Positions 17,280 to 24,762 of a DNA stretch of 64,000 bases are shown one piece after another. Origin of the DNA: Nocardia jinanensis (GTDB taxonomy: Bacteria; Actinomycetota; Actinomycetes; Mycobacteriales; Mycobacteriaceae); contig NZ_BMMH01000003.1 in the NCBI RefSeq assembly GCF_014645735.1, forward strand, positions 434,001 to 498,000, in the 5' to 3' direction. The position numbers and the translations under genes were made by a program. Within the stretch, counting starts at the first letter, position 1. Each line of letters opens with the position of its first letter. The notes beneath the pieces were generated by a model, which did not search any database, had not been told where the DNA came from, and saw nothing but the letters and a program-made list of their open reading frames with translations.

Positions 17280-17915
17280 ATGATGACCGGCTCGGCAGCG
17301 CAACCCCGTCGCGGCCGGGGACGCCCGCCCGGATCCGACGGAGCACAAACGCGGGACGTTATCCTGCGGTCGGCGCGTGAACTGTTCAGCGAAGTCGGCT
17401 ACGACCGTGCGACGTTCACCGATATCGCGACCCGGGCCGGGGTGTCCCGCACCAATATCAACCACTACTTCCGGAGCAAGGACGAGCTCTACCGCACCTT
17501 GTTCGAAGCGGACAAGGACAGTGTGATCACGGCCGGTATCGCCGACGCCGGCGCGGCGGGCGACCTCGCCGACCGGATGGCCGCGTTTCTGCGCATCACC
17601 ATGCGGGCCGATTCCGAGAACCGCACCTACGTAAGGTTTCTCGCGGCCTCGCTGTTCGACGCCCTGCGCAACCCGGAACTCGGCGACTGGGCAGAGGGCC
17701 AGATCGACAATGTGCGCGGCTTCATCCGGCCGGCACTGGAGGCCGCCGTGGCGGACGGGACTATCGGGCCGGATGTCGATATCGCGACCGCCACCGAGGT
17801 ACTCATCGCGGTGGTGTGGGGAATGAGCATGTACGCGGGATTCGTCGGAACCGACGGCCGGCTCGAACCGATGATCGACCATCTCACCGCCCTGTTGCGC
17901 GGCGCTCTCTGGTAA
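17280..17915 (+). CDS. TetR family transcriptional regulator
   Basis: This 211-residue protein begins with an Arg/Gly/Pro-rich arm (RRGRGRPPGS) that can contact the minor groove. The helix-turn-helix follows (VILRSARELFSEVGYDRATF, then RAGVSRTNINHYFRSKDELY). The C-terminal half is a generic TetR ligand domain. AGGAGG lies nine bases before ATG 17280. A second ATG directly follows and is also possible. It is divergent from the orphan P450 at 17025 with 254 bases between, so it may control that gene. Confidence 0.85.
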   Translation: MMTGSAAQPRRGRGRPPGSDGAQTRDVILRSARELFSEVGYDRATFTDIATRAGVSRTNINHYFRSKDELYRTLFEADKDSVITAGIADAGAAGDLADRMAAFLRITMRADSENRTYVRFLAASLFDALRNPELGDWAEGQIDNVRGFIRPALEAAVADGTIGPDVDIATATEVLIAVVWGMSMYAGFVGTDGRLEPMIDHLTALLRGALW

Positions 17916-17934
17916 CCGCGGACAGTGCGCCCGG

Positions 17935-17966
17935 TGCCCGTCCCATCGGCCGGTGAGGCGGGCACG
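17935..17966. terminator. Hairpin between convergent genes
   Basis: GTGCCCG and CGGGCAC form a 7-bp stem around an 18-base loop between the stops at 17915 (plus) and 17984 (minus). Confidence 0.4.
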
Positions 17967-17983
17967 ATATCGCATCGTCGGAT

Positions 17984-19594
17984 TCATCCGAGAACGGTGA
18001 CGGTGCCGGCATCGCCGTCCAGACGGATGCGCTGGCCGTCGCGGATCCGGTAGCTGCCGTTCTCGGTGCCACAGACACAGGGAATTCCGAGTTCGCGGGC
18101 CACGATCGGCCCGTGGCTGAGCAGGCCGCCGTAATCGGTGACGACCCCGGCCGCGACCAGGAACAGCGACACCCAGCTCGGGTCGGTCGTCTCGCAGACC
18201 AGGATATCGCCGTCGTCGAGCTCGGTGGTCGACGGATCACGAACCACCCGGGCCCGACCCTCGACCACGCCGCCACTGGCCGCTACGCCGGTCAAGACGC
18301 CGGAAACATCCAGGGCAGGGGCGTCGGACTCGCCCGCCTTGGTCAGCACCGGCACACCCGCCCAAGCTTGCGGCAACCGGTAATCGCAGCGCTGTTCGTA
18401 TGCGGCTCGACGAGCTCCGACCAGTGCACGCCGGTCGCCGGTGACGCCTGCGCGCACTTCGTCGTAGGACAGGTGGAAGACGTCGTCGATATGGTCGATC
18501 ACACCCGCTTCGACCAGTAGGGCGCCCTGCCGCCGCGCAGCGGCCCGGGCGATATCGAAGGTGAGCAGATATCCGGCCTTGCCCTGCTCACGCAGGGCGA
18601 TCCAGCGGGCGGCCCACCGCACGTACCGGGCCGCACCGCCGCGCTTACGCCGCGGCAGGGCTGCCTGGAGTTCGGCCAGGGCCCGGTGCCGCGTCGCGAT
18701 CTGCTCCTGACTCCGATTGCGCGGCGCCCGTGGGCTGTCCGCGGGAATCGCGCGGTAGTCGGCGAGCCGATTGAGTACCGGGGCCGGGTCCTCCCGCCAG
18801 GTCACGCCGGACAATTGTCCTTCGTTGTTGCCGTGGTAGCCGTGCCGATCGGTGAACTCGCGCAACGTGATCTCGTCGTGGGCCAGTGCCCACAGATCGT
18901 GCGCGATCTCGCTCTCGTCGGAACCGACTCCGGACAGCAGCGCGGGCCCCAGATCGGCCAGATCTAGTTCGGCCAGCATATCGGTCACCCGGTCCGCGAG
19001 CCCGGAGCTGACGAAGGCGACGAGCATATGTTTGGTGAGCATGCGCTGGAAACGCTGCCGCGCGTCGTCGAGCAGTTCGACACATCCCGCGTGGTCGAGT
19101 GTGTCGATACGGTCCAGATGGGCGAGCCGCCAGCGGCGCAGCTCGGCGAATTCGGCATCGTGGCGCTTCGGCAGCCGCAGCACCGCCGCGGGCGCTTTCG
19201 CCACGATGACAGGGTAGCGCCGGGCACTGTTCGCATCGACCGTCTCCGGCCGGACATAGCCGAAGAGCTGCTGTTCGACCGCCGTCGCCGAGGTGCCGGG
19301 GGTGATATTCGCGATCTCCCGGAACTTGTCGATATTGGCCGCGGCCCGCCCGGCGAACAGTGTCCAGAACATGTCCTCCGGCTGATCGGGAACGCAGACC
19401 TGCTTCTTGGTCAGGACACCCAGATTCCGGAATGTGGTGCGGGTCGCCAATTCCACCGACGCGTTGATGAACGTGAAGCCCAGCGTTGTGAATACACCGG
19501 GAAACGCCTCCGCGACATTGCCGGTGGTCCAGGTGACCGAGGGATCGATCGTCGTGTTGTCGAGCGTTTCCTCGACGATTTCGCGGGTGCTCAT
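17984..19594 (-). CDS. PEP-utilising enzyme / rifampicin phosphotransferase-like protein without ATP-grasp domain
   Basis: This 536-residue protein matches only the second and third parts of PEP-synthase and rifampicin-phosphotransferase architecture. The N-terminal WTTGNVAEAFPGVFTTLGF resembles the WTRANVGEVLPG start of the substrate-binding domain. The middle is helical. The C-terminus is the swivel domain with DYGGLLSHGPIVARELGIPC, keeping the His that carries phosphate. The ATP-grasp domain that would load that His is missing. The ATG overlaps the stop of the upstream gene (ATGA), so it is translationally coupled in a four- or five-gene operon. It could still phosphorylate a small molecule if a separate protein supplies the ATP-grasp function. 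Confidence 0.8.
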   Translation of the reverse strand: MSTREIVEETLDNTTIDPSVTWTTGNVAEAFPGVFTTLGFTFINASVELATRTTFRNLGVLTKKQVCVPDQPEDMFWTLFAGRAAANIDKFREIANITPGTSATAVEQQLFGYVRPETVDANSARRYPVIVAKAPAAVLRLPKRHDAEFAELRRWRLAHLDRIDTLDHAGCVELLDDARQRFQRMLTKHMLVAFVSSGLADRVTDMLAELDLADLGPALLSGVGSDESEIAHDLWALAHDEITLREFTDRHGYHGNNEGQLSGVTWREDPAPVLNRLADYRAIPADSPRAPRNRSQEQIATRHRALAELQAALPRRKRGGAARYVRWAARWIALREQGKAGYLLTFDIARAAARRQGALLVEAGVIDHIDDVFHLSYDEVRAGVTGDRRALVGARRAAYEQRCDYRLPQAWAGVPVLTKAGESDAPALDVSGVLTGVAASGGVVEGRARVVRDPSTTELDDGDILVCETTDPSWVSLFLVAAGVVTDYGGLLSHGPIVARELGIPCVCGTENGSYRIRDGQRIRLDGDAGTVTVLG

Positions 19595-19995
19595 CGAACC
19601 TTCTCCATCTTGCGTCGCAGGAGCAGCTCGGGTAGCGAACCCGGTGCGCCGTGTGGGGATTCCGCGCGTGCCCATCGGGTGAGCTGCGCGATATCGGGAT
19701 CGTCGACCGGGGCGCCGGAGATGACGGCGAGTTCGGTGATCACCGCCGCGGCCACCGACATGGCCATCACATCGTCGGGGTCGGTGGTCGGCCGGGCCAG
19801 GATCACCGCTTCGCCCTCGGTGATCAGTCCGGCCTGCCGAAGGAGTACCGCATGCCGGATCGCGGCCGCCGGTGGGACCGGGAGCCCGAGTCCCGACATC
19901 CGTTGGAGGCTCCTGGCCTTGCCGCCCGGCAGTTCCGGGCCCGCAGTGGTCGCAGGACCGAGCGGGAGGACCGACCGGTGTCCGGCAGCGGTCAC
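19591..19995 (-). CDS. Short PPDK/PEP-synthase-derived protein, internally deleted
   Basis: This 134-residue protein combines two recognisable fragments of pyruvate phosphate dikinase-type enzymes. Residues about 22-44 (LPGGKARSLQRMSGLGLPVP) match the start of the ATP-grasp domain. Residues about 58-88 (ITEGEAVILARPTTDPDDVM, then AMSVAAAVITE) match the segment just before the swivel His. The ATP-binding body and the TSH-His itself are absent. The frame is intact and coupled by ATGA overlaps on both sides, so it is translated rather than an obvious dead gene. Catalysis by itself seems impossible; a structural or regulatory role with its neighbour is inferred. Confidence 0.6.
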   Translation of the reverse strand: MTAAGHRSVLPLGPATTAGPELPGGKARSLQRMSGLGLPVPPAAAIRHAVLLRQAGLITEGEAVILARPTTDPDDVMAMSVAAAVITELAVISGAPVDDPDIAQLTRWARAESPHGAPGSLPELLLRRKMEKVR

Positions 19996-20627
19996 TCCGC
20001 CCGCCCCGCGGTCTCTTCCCGCACCCGTGACACGCCACCGAGACCGATCAGTTCCTCGTGCAGTTCGAACCAGACGGTGTGGTAGCTGTCGACGAGTGGC
20101 CGCGCCAGCCAGGCCGGATCACCGGAGCGAACCTTCGCCAACGCCGCGGCGAGCCGGTCCGGGTACTGCGCCAGGCGCGGTGCGAGATCGACGAATTCCG
20201 CGAGCAGCGGCGCGAACCGCTCGTGCAGTTCGCCCAGCCGCACCACGATCCGCGCATCGTAGTCGGCGTCGGTGTGGTCGTTCGGACGCTCCCCGTCGAT
20301 GAGCTGCCAATCGGTGACCAGCTGCTTGAAGTCGATATTCACTTCGCCGAAGTCCAGATACCGCTGTCGCAGCAGCGCCTGGTCGACAGTGGCCCGCTCG
20401 GCCGCCAGCAGGGTCTCCAGCCGCGCTCGGCCATCGGCGGTGAGTTTGACGCGGGTGCCCACCCGCTGGAGCTCTCCCGCCGCCAGGAGCGGTTCCACCA
20501 CGGCGAGGAGGTCGGCGTCGGCGAGGCCTGCCGCGGCGGCGAGATCGGACTCGGTGGGGCGCCCTTTGAATCGCGCCGCCTGAAGGACGAGCAGGTCGTA
20601 TGACATGGTGTAGCCGCTTTCTCTCAT
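19992..20627 (-). CDS. Uncharacterised protein with possible winged-helix N-terminus
   Basis: The chain is 211 residues. The first 70 (SYDLLVLQAARFKGRPTESD, then LAAAAGLADADLLAVVEPLL and LTADGRARLETLL) have the helix-helix-helix-wing layout of a winged-helix domain. The rest is helical and charged, with DFKQLVTDWQLIDG and a HERFAPLLAEF stretch. I do not recognise a family for it. The GTG/ATG choice is uncertain: ATG 20627 lies seven bases past the upstream stop, and ATG 20606 is an alternative. Its stop overlaps the next start. It is usually hard to say whether such a domain binds DNA or a protein partner. Confidence 0.65.
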   Translation of the reverse strand: MRESGYTMSYDLLVLQAARFKGRPTESDLAAAAGLADADLLAVVEPLLAAGELQRVGTRVKLTADGRARLETLLAAERATVDQALLRQRYLDFGEVNIDFKQLVTDWQLIDGERPNDHTDADYDARIVVRLGELHERFAPLLAEFVDLAPRLAQYPDRLAAALAKVRSGDPAWLARPLVDSYHTVWFELHEELIGLGGVSRVREETAGRAE

Positions 20628-20633
20628 CGCCGG

Positions 20634-21530
20634 CTAGGCGACCCGGTGCAGGATCGCCTGCTCGAAAATGCCCTCACCACCGCGGCCGTCGGTATCGAAC
20701 GACAGGAAGTCGTCGTAGACCCCCAATGCCGGTCCCTCGGTCTCGGCCGGGCCCGCCGGTACCCGGAAACCGCCGAGCCTGGTCTTCATCGACACCAGGC
20801 GAGTAGTCGAATCCTCGAGTTCGAGCCTGGCCCAGCGGAATTGGGCCGCCGCGTCACGCGCGAAGGTGATTCCGGTGATCGCTGTCGAACCGGCGCTGTC
20901 GATGACGAAACCATCCGCGGTCAGGGTGTCGTCGCCCCTGCGGAACTTCATCGCCGAGACGAAAGCCGCGTCGTCCACCGCGAACAAGGCGGCGAACTCG
21001 ACCCATTGCGACGACTCGTCACGAAACCCCCAGGTGCGGTCGCGCATACCGTGACCGGTGGTGGCCACGGTCGTCCCGTCCACTGTCACACTGCCGGCGA
21101 CGGTGCACGCCTGCTGGAAATGCTGCAACGGCGCGGCGGCCACCAGCGCCGGAATCGCGTTGTTCGCGGCGTAGTCGGCGGCGACGAACAGCGGGGCGTT
21201 GAGGAGTTCGGCCCGCACGAGCGGGTGCTCGACCCGCACCCGGCCGTCCAGCCCGAAATTAATGCTGTCACTGCTGAAGGTGCCCGCGTCCAGGGTTTCG
21301 ACCACTTCGGTGACCCGGCCCGCCACGGAGACGCTGAACCGGGCGCGGCGGGTATCGGGCGCGTTCGGCGACGTCGAGACATGCACCGTGCCGAATACCT
21401 GTGCCGCGGAATCCCAGAACGAGAGGTAGGCGTTGTCCTTCCACACCGGATCACCGGCACCGGCGGCATCGGCGTGGATCGGTTCGGACAGCTTGCCCCA
21501 ACTCTGCTCGGTCGGGGTGGCGGTGGTCAT
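20634..21530 (-). CDS. AttH/CrtC-like lipocalin-fold protein
   Basis: This 298-residue protein has the pattern of two consecutive lipocalin-like beta-barrels seen in the AttH/hydroxyneurosporene synthase superfamily. Pointers are DNAYLSFWDSAAQVFGTVHV at the start of the first barrel and TGHGMRDRTWGFRDESSQWV in the second, the GxRDxSWGxR-like signature. Members hydrate or cyclise isoprenoid-like substrates or are uncharacterised. The ATG at 21530 has AGAAGGG seven to eight bases upstream. It precedes the PEP-utilising genes in one operon, which hints at work on a shared small molecule. Confidence 0.65.
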   Translation of the reverse strand: MTTATPTEQSWGKLSEPIHADAAGAGDPVWKDNAYLSFWDSAAQVFGTVHVSTSPNAPDTRRARFSVSVAGRVTEVVETLDAGTFSSDSINFGLDGRVRVEHPLVRAELLNAPLFVAADYAANNAIPALVAAAPLQHFQQACTVAGSVTVDGTTVATTGHGMRDRTWGFRDESSQWVEFAALFAVDDAAFVSAMKFRRGDDTLTADGFVIDSAGSTAITGITFARDAAAQFRWARLELEDSTTRLVSMKTRLGGFRVPAGPAETEGPALGVYDDFLSFDTDGRGGEGIFEQAILHRVA

Positions 21531-21546
21531 CGAGTGTCCCTTCTGG

Positions 21547-21750
21547 TCAGGATCGGCGGGAGGTGCGGAGTCGGTGGCGGCCGAGCCGGCCGGAGGTCGC
21601 GCCGGCGCCCTCTGGTCCTGAGGCTGTCGCGTCGAGCTGCGCGGCTTGCGGCCGTTCGGCGCCGGGCACCGGAACCGGCGGCACAACAGAAACGGCCACC
21701 GGACAGGCGCTCCCGGTAAGGGCGGTACCGTCGGGTGCCTCGACGCCCAT
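21547..21750 (-). CDS. Small unrecognised ORF leading the PEP-utilising operon
   Basis: The frame encodes 67 residues starting GVEAPDGTALTGSACPVAVS, with a Pro/Val-rich centre (VVPPVPVPG) and an Arg-rich end. A strong ribosome site (CGGAGG, seven bases before the ATG) decides the start. The frame stays open to a TGA 16 bases before the next gene, with that gene's ribosome site in the gap. I recognise no family. It may be a real small protein or peptide, but short GC-rich frames arise by chance and the Arg-rich end is a warning. Confidence 0.4.
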   Translation of the reverse strand: MGVEAPDGTALTGSACPVAVSVVPPVPVPGAERPQAAQLDATASGPEGAGATSGRLGRHRLRTSRRS

Positions 21751-22272
21751 GTCGGTACCTCCGGTTGCCGGCCCAGCGTGCAGGTGCGCGGACGTGAACA
21801 GTGAACGGCCGCACAGGACCGTTGTCATGACGGCCGGCCACACCGGCGCCGAGGTCGCTGTGCAGATGTGAGGCTATACGAAATGACGGCAGTGTCAATT
21901 TGTGCGGTGACGTCCGGCGGACGTCAAACCAACTCGGCAGGAAGGGAATAGCGATCGACCTTCCGGGGCCGACCCGCCACCCGCGCCGGTGTCGTGGCGC
22001 GTCGTCACAACTACCGACACCGTCCTGCGTGTGCATCACTCGTCCGCTCGATCATCGCGGTGCACTCGGCAGCGTGGCGACCCGACACCTCGCAGGTGAC
22101 CAGCGTCGGTTCCTCCGGCCGTGATCGCCTATGACCGGACCGGGTACCACTGAACGGGCCAGTCCCCATACCTCATCGAAGATCAGCGCACCGAGCGCCA
22201 CCGGTAGTGGGCACCCCTCATTTGACGACGTTCGTGACGCCGGGTGACACTCGGCCGTCGGAAGGATGGCGT
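21751..22272. other. Long divergent intergenic region
   Basis: About 520 bases separate the minus-strand operon from the BASS transporter. A TTGACA-containing promoter candidate for the operon lies at 21871-21898. The remainder shows only shadow frames and no obvious palindrome. GGAAGGAT precedes the transporter start. Confidence 0.5.
21871..21898 (-). promoter_or_regulatory. Candidate promoter for the PEP-utilising operon
   Basis: On the minus strand TTGACA (21898-21893) is a consensus -35 hexamer. TAGCCT (21876-21871) lies 16 bases downstream; an overlapping TATAGC would give a short 14-base spacer. The predicted start leaves about 115 bases of leader before the small ORF at 21750. Confidence 0.4.
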
Positions 22273-23151
22273 ATGGGTTCAATGCTTTTCGCGGTCGCCC
22301 TGCCCTTGGCACTCGGAATCGTCATGTTCGGCCTGGGACTGACCCTCACCACCGGCGATTTCGCCCGGGTGGCCCGTTTTCCCCAGGCGGCGCTGATCGC
22401 GTTGGTATGCCAGCTGGTGGTCCTGCCCGCGCTCTGCTTCGGGTTGGTGCGGTTGTTCGGGCTCGACGGCGCCCTGGCGGTGGGCATGATGCTGCTGGCC
22501 GCCTCCCCCGGCGGGACCTCGGCGAATCTGTTCAGCCATATCGCCGGTGGCAATGTGGCGCTGAACATCACGCTCACCGCCGTCAACTCGGTGCTGGCTG
22601 TGTTCACCCTGCCCATCGTGGTGGGTCTGTCGTATTCGGTGTTCCTCGACGACGGGGCGGGTATCGGCCTGCAACCCGCCAAATTCCTACAGGTTTTCGC
22701 GCTGGTCCTGGTACCGGTGGTGGCCGGGATGACGGTGCGGCGCCTGTTCGCCGACTGGGCGCTGAGAATGCACACCGCGGTCAAGGTCGCCGCCGCCGTC
22801 GTGCTGGTGCTCGTCGTGGTCGCGGCGCTGGTCTCGGAGTTCGGCGCGTTCACCGACCATGTCGGGCAGCTGGGTGCGATCGCCCTGCTGCTGTGCGTCT
22901 GCAGCCTGCTCATCGGCTACGCGGTGCCGCGCGCGTTCGGCGTGGAACGCGCGGACGCGATTGCCGCGGGTATGGAGATCGGGGTGCACAACGCGGCGCT
23001 GGCCATCACCGTCGCGGTATCCGTGCTGGGTAACGAGACGATGGCGGTACCCGGCGCGGTGTACGGCTTCCTCATGAACATCCCCGCCGCCGTCGCCACC
23101 TTCCTGTTCGCCCGTTCCCGGCGCACCGAATCCGCGCCGGTCTCGGCCTGA
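22273..23151 (+). CDS. Bile acid:sodium symporter (BASS) family transporter
   Basis: This 292-residue membrane protein has nine to ten hydrophobic helices. Family signatures are LAASPGGTSANLFSHIAGGN (the conserved crossover region with GG-S-N) and GMEIGVHNAALAITVA (the second, with E-x-G-x-x-N). Bacterial members move organic anions such as bile acids, pantoate or sulfonates with sodium. GGAAGGAT before ATG 22273 fixes the start over the longer frame. It converges on the MarR gene with only 13 bases between the stops. The substrate cannot be read from context. Confidence 0.88.
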   Translation: MGSMLFAVALPLALGIVMFGLGLTLTTGDFARVARFPQAALIALVCQLVVLPALCFGLVRLFGLDGALAVGMMLLAASPGGTSANLFSHIAGGNVALNITLTAVNSVLAVFTLPIVVGLSYSVFLDDGAGIGLQPAKFLQVFALVLVPVVAGMTVRRLFADWALRMHTAVKVAAAVVLVLVVVAALVSEFGAFTDHVGQLGAIALLLCVCSLLIGYAVPRAFGVERADAIAAGMEIGVHNAALAITVAVSVLGNETMAVPGAVYGFLMNIPAAVATFLFARSRRTESAPVSA

Positions 23152-23164
23152 CTCGCCCGGCCCG

Positions 23165-23647
23165 TCATCCCCGGTCGGGAGTATTCGCCGCGGAATCCTC
23201 GTCGATCGCTGGGAGCGGGAACGAGCCGACGGCCAGATCCAGCGCGTCGAGCAACTCGGCGAACCGTGCCCGGCCCTCGACACCGAGCGCTTCCAGGACG
23301 AGACCGTTGATCACGCCGTAGGTCTCCTGGGCCCGCCCGACCGTCTCGACTCCGCGCGCGGCGAGAAAGAGGGCAACCGCCCGCGGGTCCTGGTCGCTGA
23401 CCCGCCGCTCGACCAGGCCGGCACTCAGCAGGCGCCCCACAGCGGCGACCACGGCGGATTCACCGAGCCGCAGCCGCCGGGCGACATCCCGCTGTGAGCA
23501 GCCCGGATCGTCCGCCACCACGGCCAGGATCCCGGCCTGCGCCGTGGTGACCCCGGCGCTGTCGATCAGCAGGCGGTCGGACTTCTTGCGCAACGAATGG
23601 GACACCTGCTGGATCCGGCCGATCAGCCGATACGGATCCCTTGCCAT
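23165..23647 (-). CDS. MarR family transcriptional regulator
   Basis: This 160-residue protein has a MarR winged helix: TTAQAGILAVVADDPGCSQR, then DVARRLRLGESAVVAAVGRL (recognition helix) and GLVERRVSDQDPRAVALFL (wing). The ATG at 23647 is preferred over GTG 23656 because AGGTGG lies five bases upstream. It is divergent from the amidohydrolase gene, with an AT-rich inverted repeat between the two starts, so it probably represses that gene and itself in response to a small aromatic or acidic compound, as is usual for the family. Confidence 0.85.
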   Translation of the reverse strand: MARDPYRLIGRIQQVSHSLRKKSDRLLIDSAGVTTAQAGILAVVADDPGCSQRDVARRLRLGESAVVAAVGRLLSAGLVERRVSDQDPRAVALFLAARGVETVGRAQETYGVINGLVLEALGVEGRARFAELLDALDLAVGSFPLPAIDEDSAANTPDRG

Positions 23648-23662
23648 CCGGTCCACCTCTCA

Positions 23663-23682
23663 ATACTTTGATAGTGAAGTAT
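23663..23682. promoter_or_regulatory. MarR operator candidate
   Basis: ATACTT (23663-23668) and AAGTAT (23677-23682) are inverted repeats with an eight-base spacer in an AT-rich 20-base stretch between the divergent MarR and amidohydrolase genes. Size and position fit a MarR dimer site that overlaps both promoters. Confidence 0.6.
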
Positions 23683-23701
23683 ATCGGGAAGGGAGTCACG
23701 C

Positions 23702-24541
23702 GTGGGAACGATCGACGTATGGGCCCAGCAGGTCGGCCCGCGAATGGCCCGGGAACCCTGGCTGGCCACCCTGCTGCGCTGGACCGGTAAGAACTCCGCC
23801 GAGATGGCCCCCGGCATCGACCACACTCTCGCGCGGATGGACGCCGCGGGAGTGGATCTGGCGCTGCTTTCGGCCTGGTACGGCCCCGGCGGTCCATTGA
23901 TCACCAACGACGAGGTACGAGCCGCCATCGACCACGCGCCCACCAGATTCCGGGGCCTGCTCGGAGTCGACCTCCGCGACCCCGTGGGTGCCGCGCGGAC
24001 AGTTCGCGAACTGGCCGGTGACACCTTCGTGGGCGTCCGGGTCGTGCCCTGGCTGTGGGAGCTACCGCCCGATCATCGGCTCTACTACCCCGTCTACACC
24101 GCCTGCGTCGAGGCGGGCGTACCGCTGTGCACCCAGATCGGGCACACCGGACCGCTGAAGTCCTCGGAAACCGGCCGGCCCATCCCGTACCTCGAACAGG
24201 TCCTGCTCGATTTCCCGGACCTGGTGGTCGTCGGTGGTCACGTGGGGTTCCCTTGGCTGGACGAAGTCACCACACTCACAGTGAAATTCCCGAACTTCTA
24301 CGTCGACTCCTCCGCGTACGCGCTCGATCGCCTGCCCCCGGCGTTCCTCGACTACGCCCGGACCCTGGGACGCCGCCGCGTCATGTTCGGCACGAACTGG
24401 CCGATGATCGATCCGGTCCGCGCGCTGCGCGACCTCGAGCACCTGGAGTTCGACGACGATCTGCACGCCGACTTTCTCGAGGGCACCGCGCGGCGAGTGT
24501 TCCGCCTTCCCGATACCGCCGGAGCGAAGGTTCGGTCATGA
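23702..24541 (+). CDS. Amidohydrolase-2 family metal-dependent hydrolase
   Basis: This 279-residue protein is of the Amidohydro_2 (ACMSD-like) type, TIM barrels that decarboxylate or hydrolyse cyclic acids. Features are GVDLRDPVGAARTVRELAGD, CTQIGHTGPLKSSETGRPIP, VVVGGHVGFPWLDE (a metal-ligand His strand) and RVMFGTNWPMIDP (the final strand with the conserved Asn/Asp region, where many members have SD). The usual N-terminal D-x-H metal motif is not obvious (MGTIDVWAQQ), so the metal site may be changed. GGGAAGGGAG precedes the GTG. Its stop overlaps the ATG of a truncated thioesterase, suggesting an original catabolic operon under MarR control. Confidence 0.82.
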   Translation: MGTIDVWAQQVGPRMAREPWLATLLRWTGKNSAEMAPGIDHTLARMDAAGVDLALLSAWYGPGGPLITNDEVRAAIDHAPTRFRGLLGVDLRDPVGAARTVRELAGDTFVGVRVVPWLWELPPDHRLYYPVYTACVEAGVPLCTQIGHTGPLKSSETGRPIPYLEQVLLDFPDLVVVGGHVGFPWLDEVTTLTVKFPNFYVDSSAYALDRLPPAFLDYARTLGRRRVMFGTNWPMIDPVRALRDLEHLEFDDDLHADFLEGTARRVFRLPDTAGAKVRS

Positions 24542-24762
24542 TCACACTCGATCCCCGAATGCGCGCACTCGTCACGGACAGCTTCGAACGGCAGGGTTTG
24601 ATGTCCCCTCTCGGCGTCCGCCTGACCGGTGCGGATCGAGCCGCAACCTCGGACCACCGGATATCCACTGCCTCGAGAGTTTCATGCCTGGGCGCGGTCC
24701 TCGCCGGAGCTCTCGGGCAGTTCGGCTATCGCGATCTCCATCGACTCACTCGCGTGTCGTGA
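24538..24762 (+). pseudogene. Truncated PaaI-type thioesterase remnant
   Basis: The frame starts with an ATG overlapping the amidohydrolase stop. Its first 30 residues (LDPRMRALVTDSFERQGLMS, then PLGVRLTGA) match the N-terminus of PaaI-family hotdog thioesterases, where a conserved SFxxQGLMxxLGxxL segment precedes the first strand. After that point the protein (DRAATSDHRISTASRV...) no longer resembles the family and stops at 74 residues, about half the usual 130-150. The catalytic HGG/Asp region is gone. The gene has been cut at about 24635, and the accessory region begins there. Confidence 0.65.

Noticed and set aside
19595..20038. Extension of the PEP-utilising protein upstream of 19594
   Set aside because: The added sequence is low-complexity and antisense-like, while the ATGA overlap at 19591-19594 and the ribosome site favour the short form.
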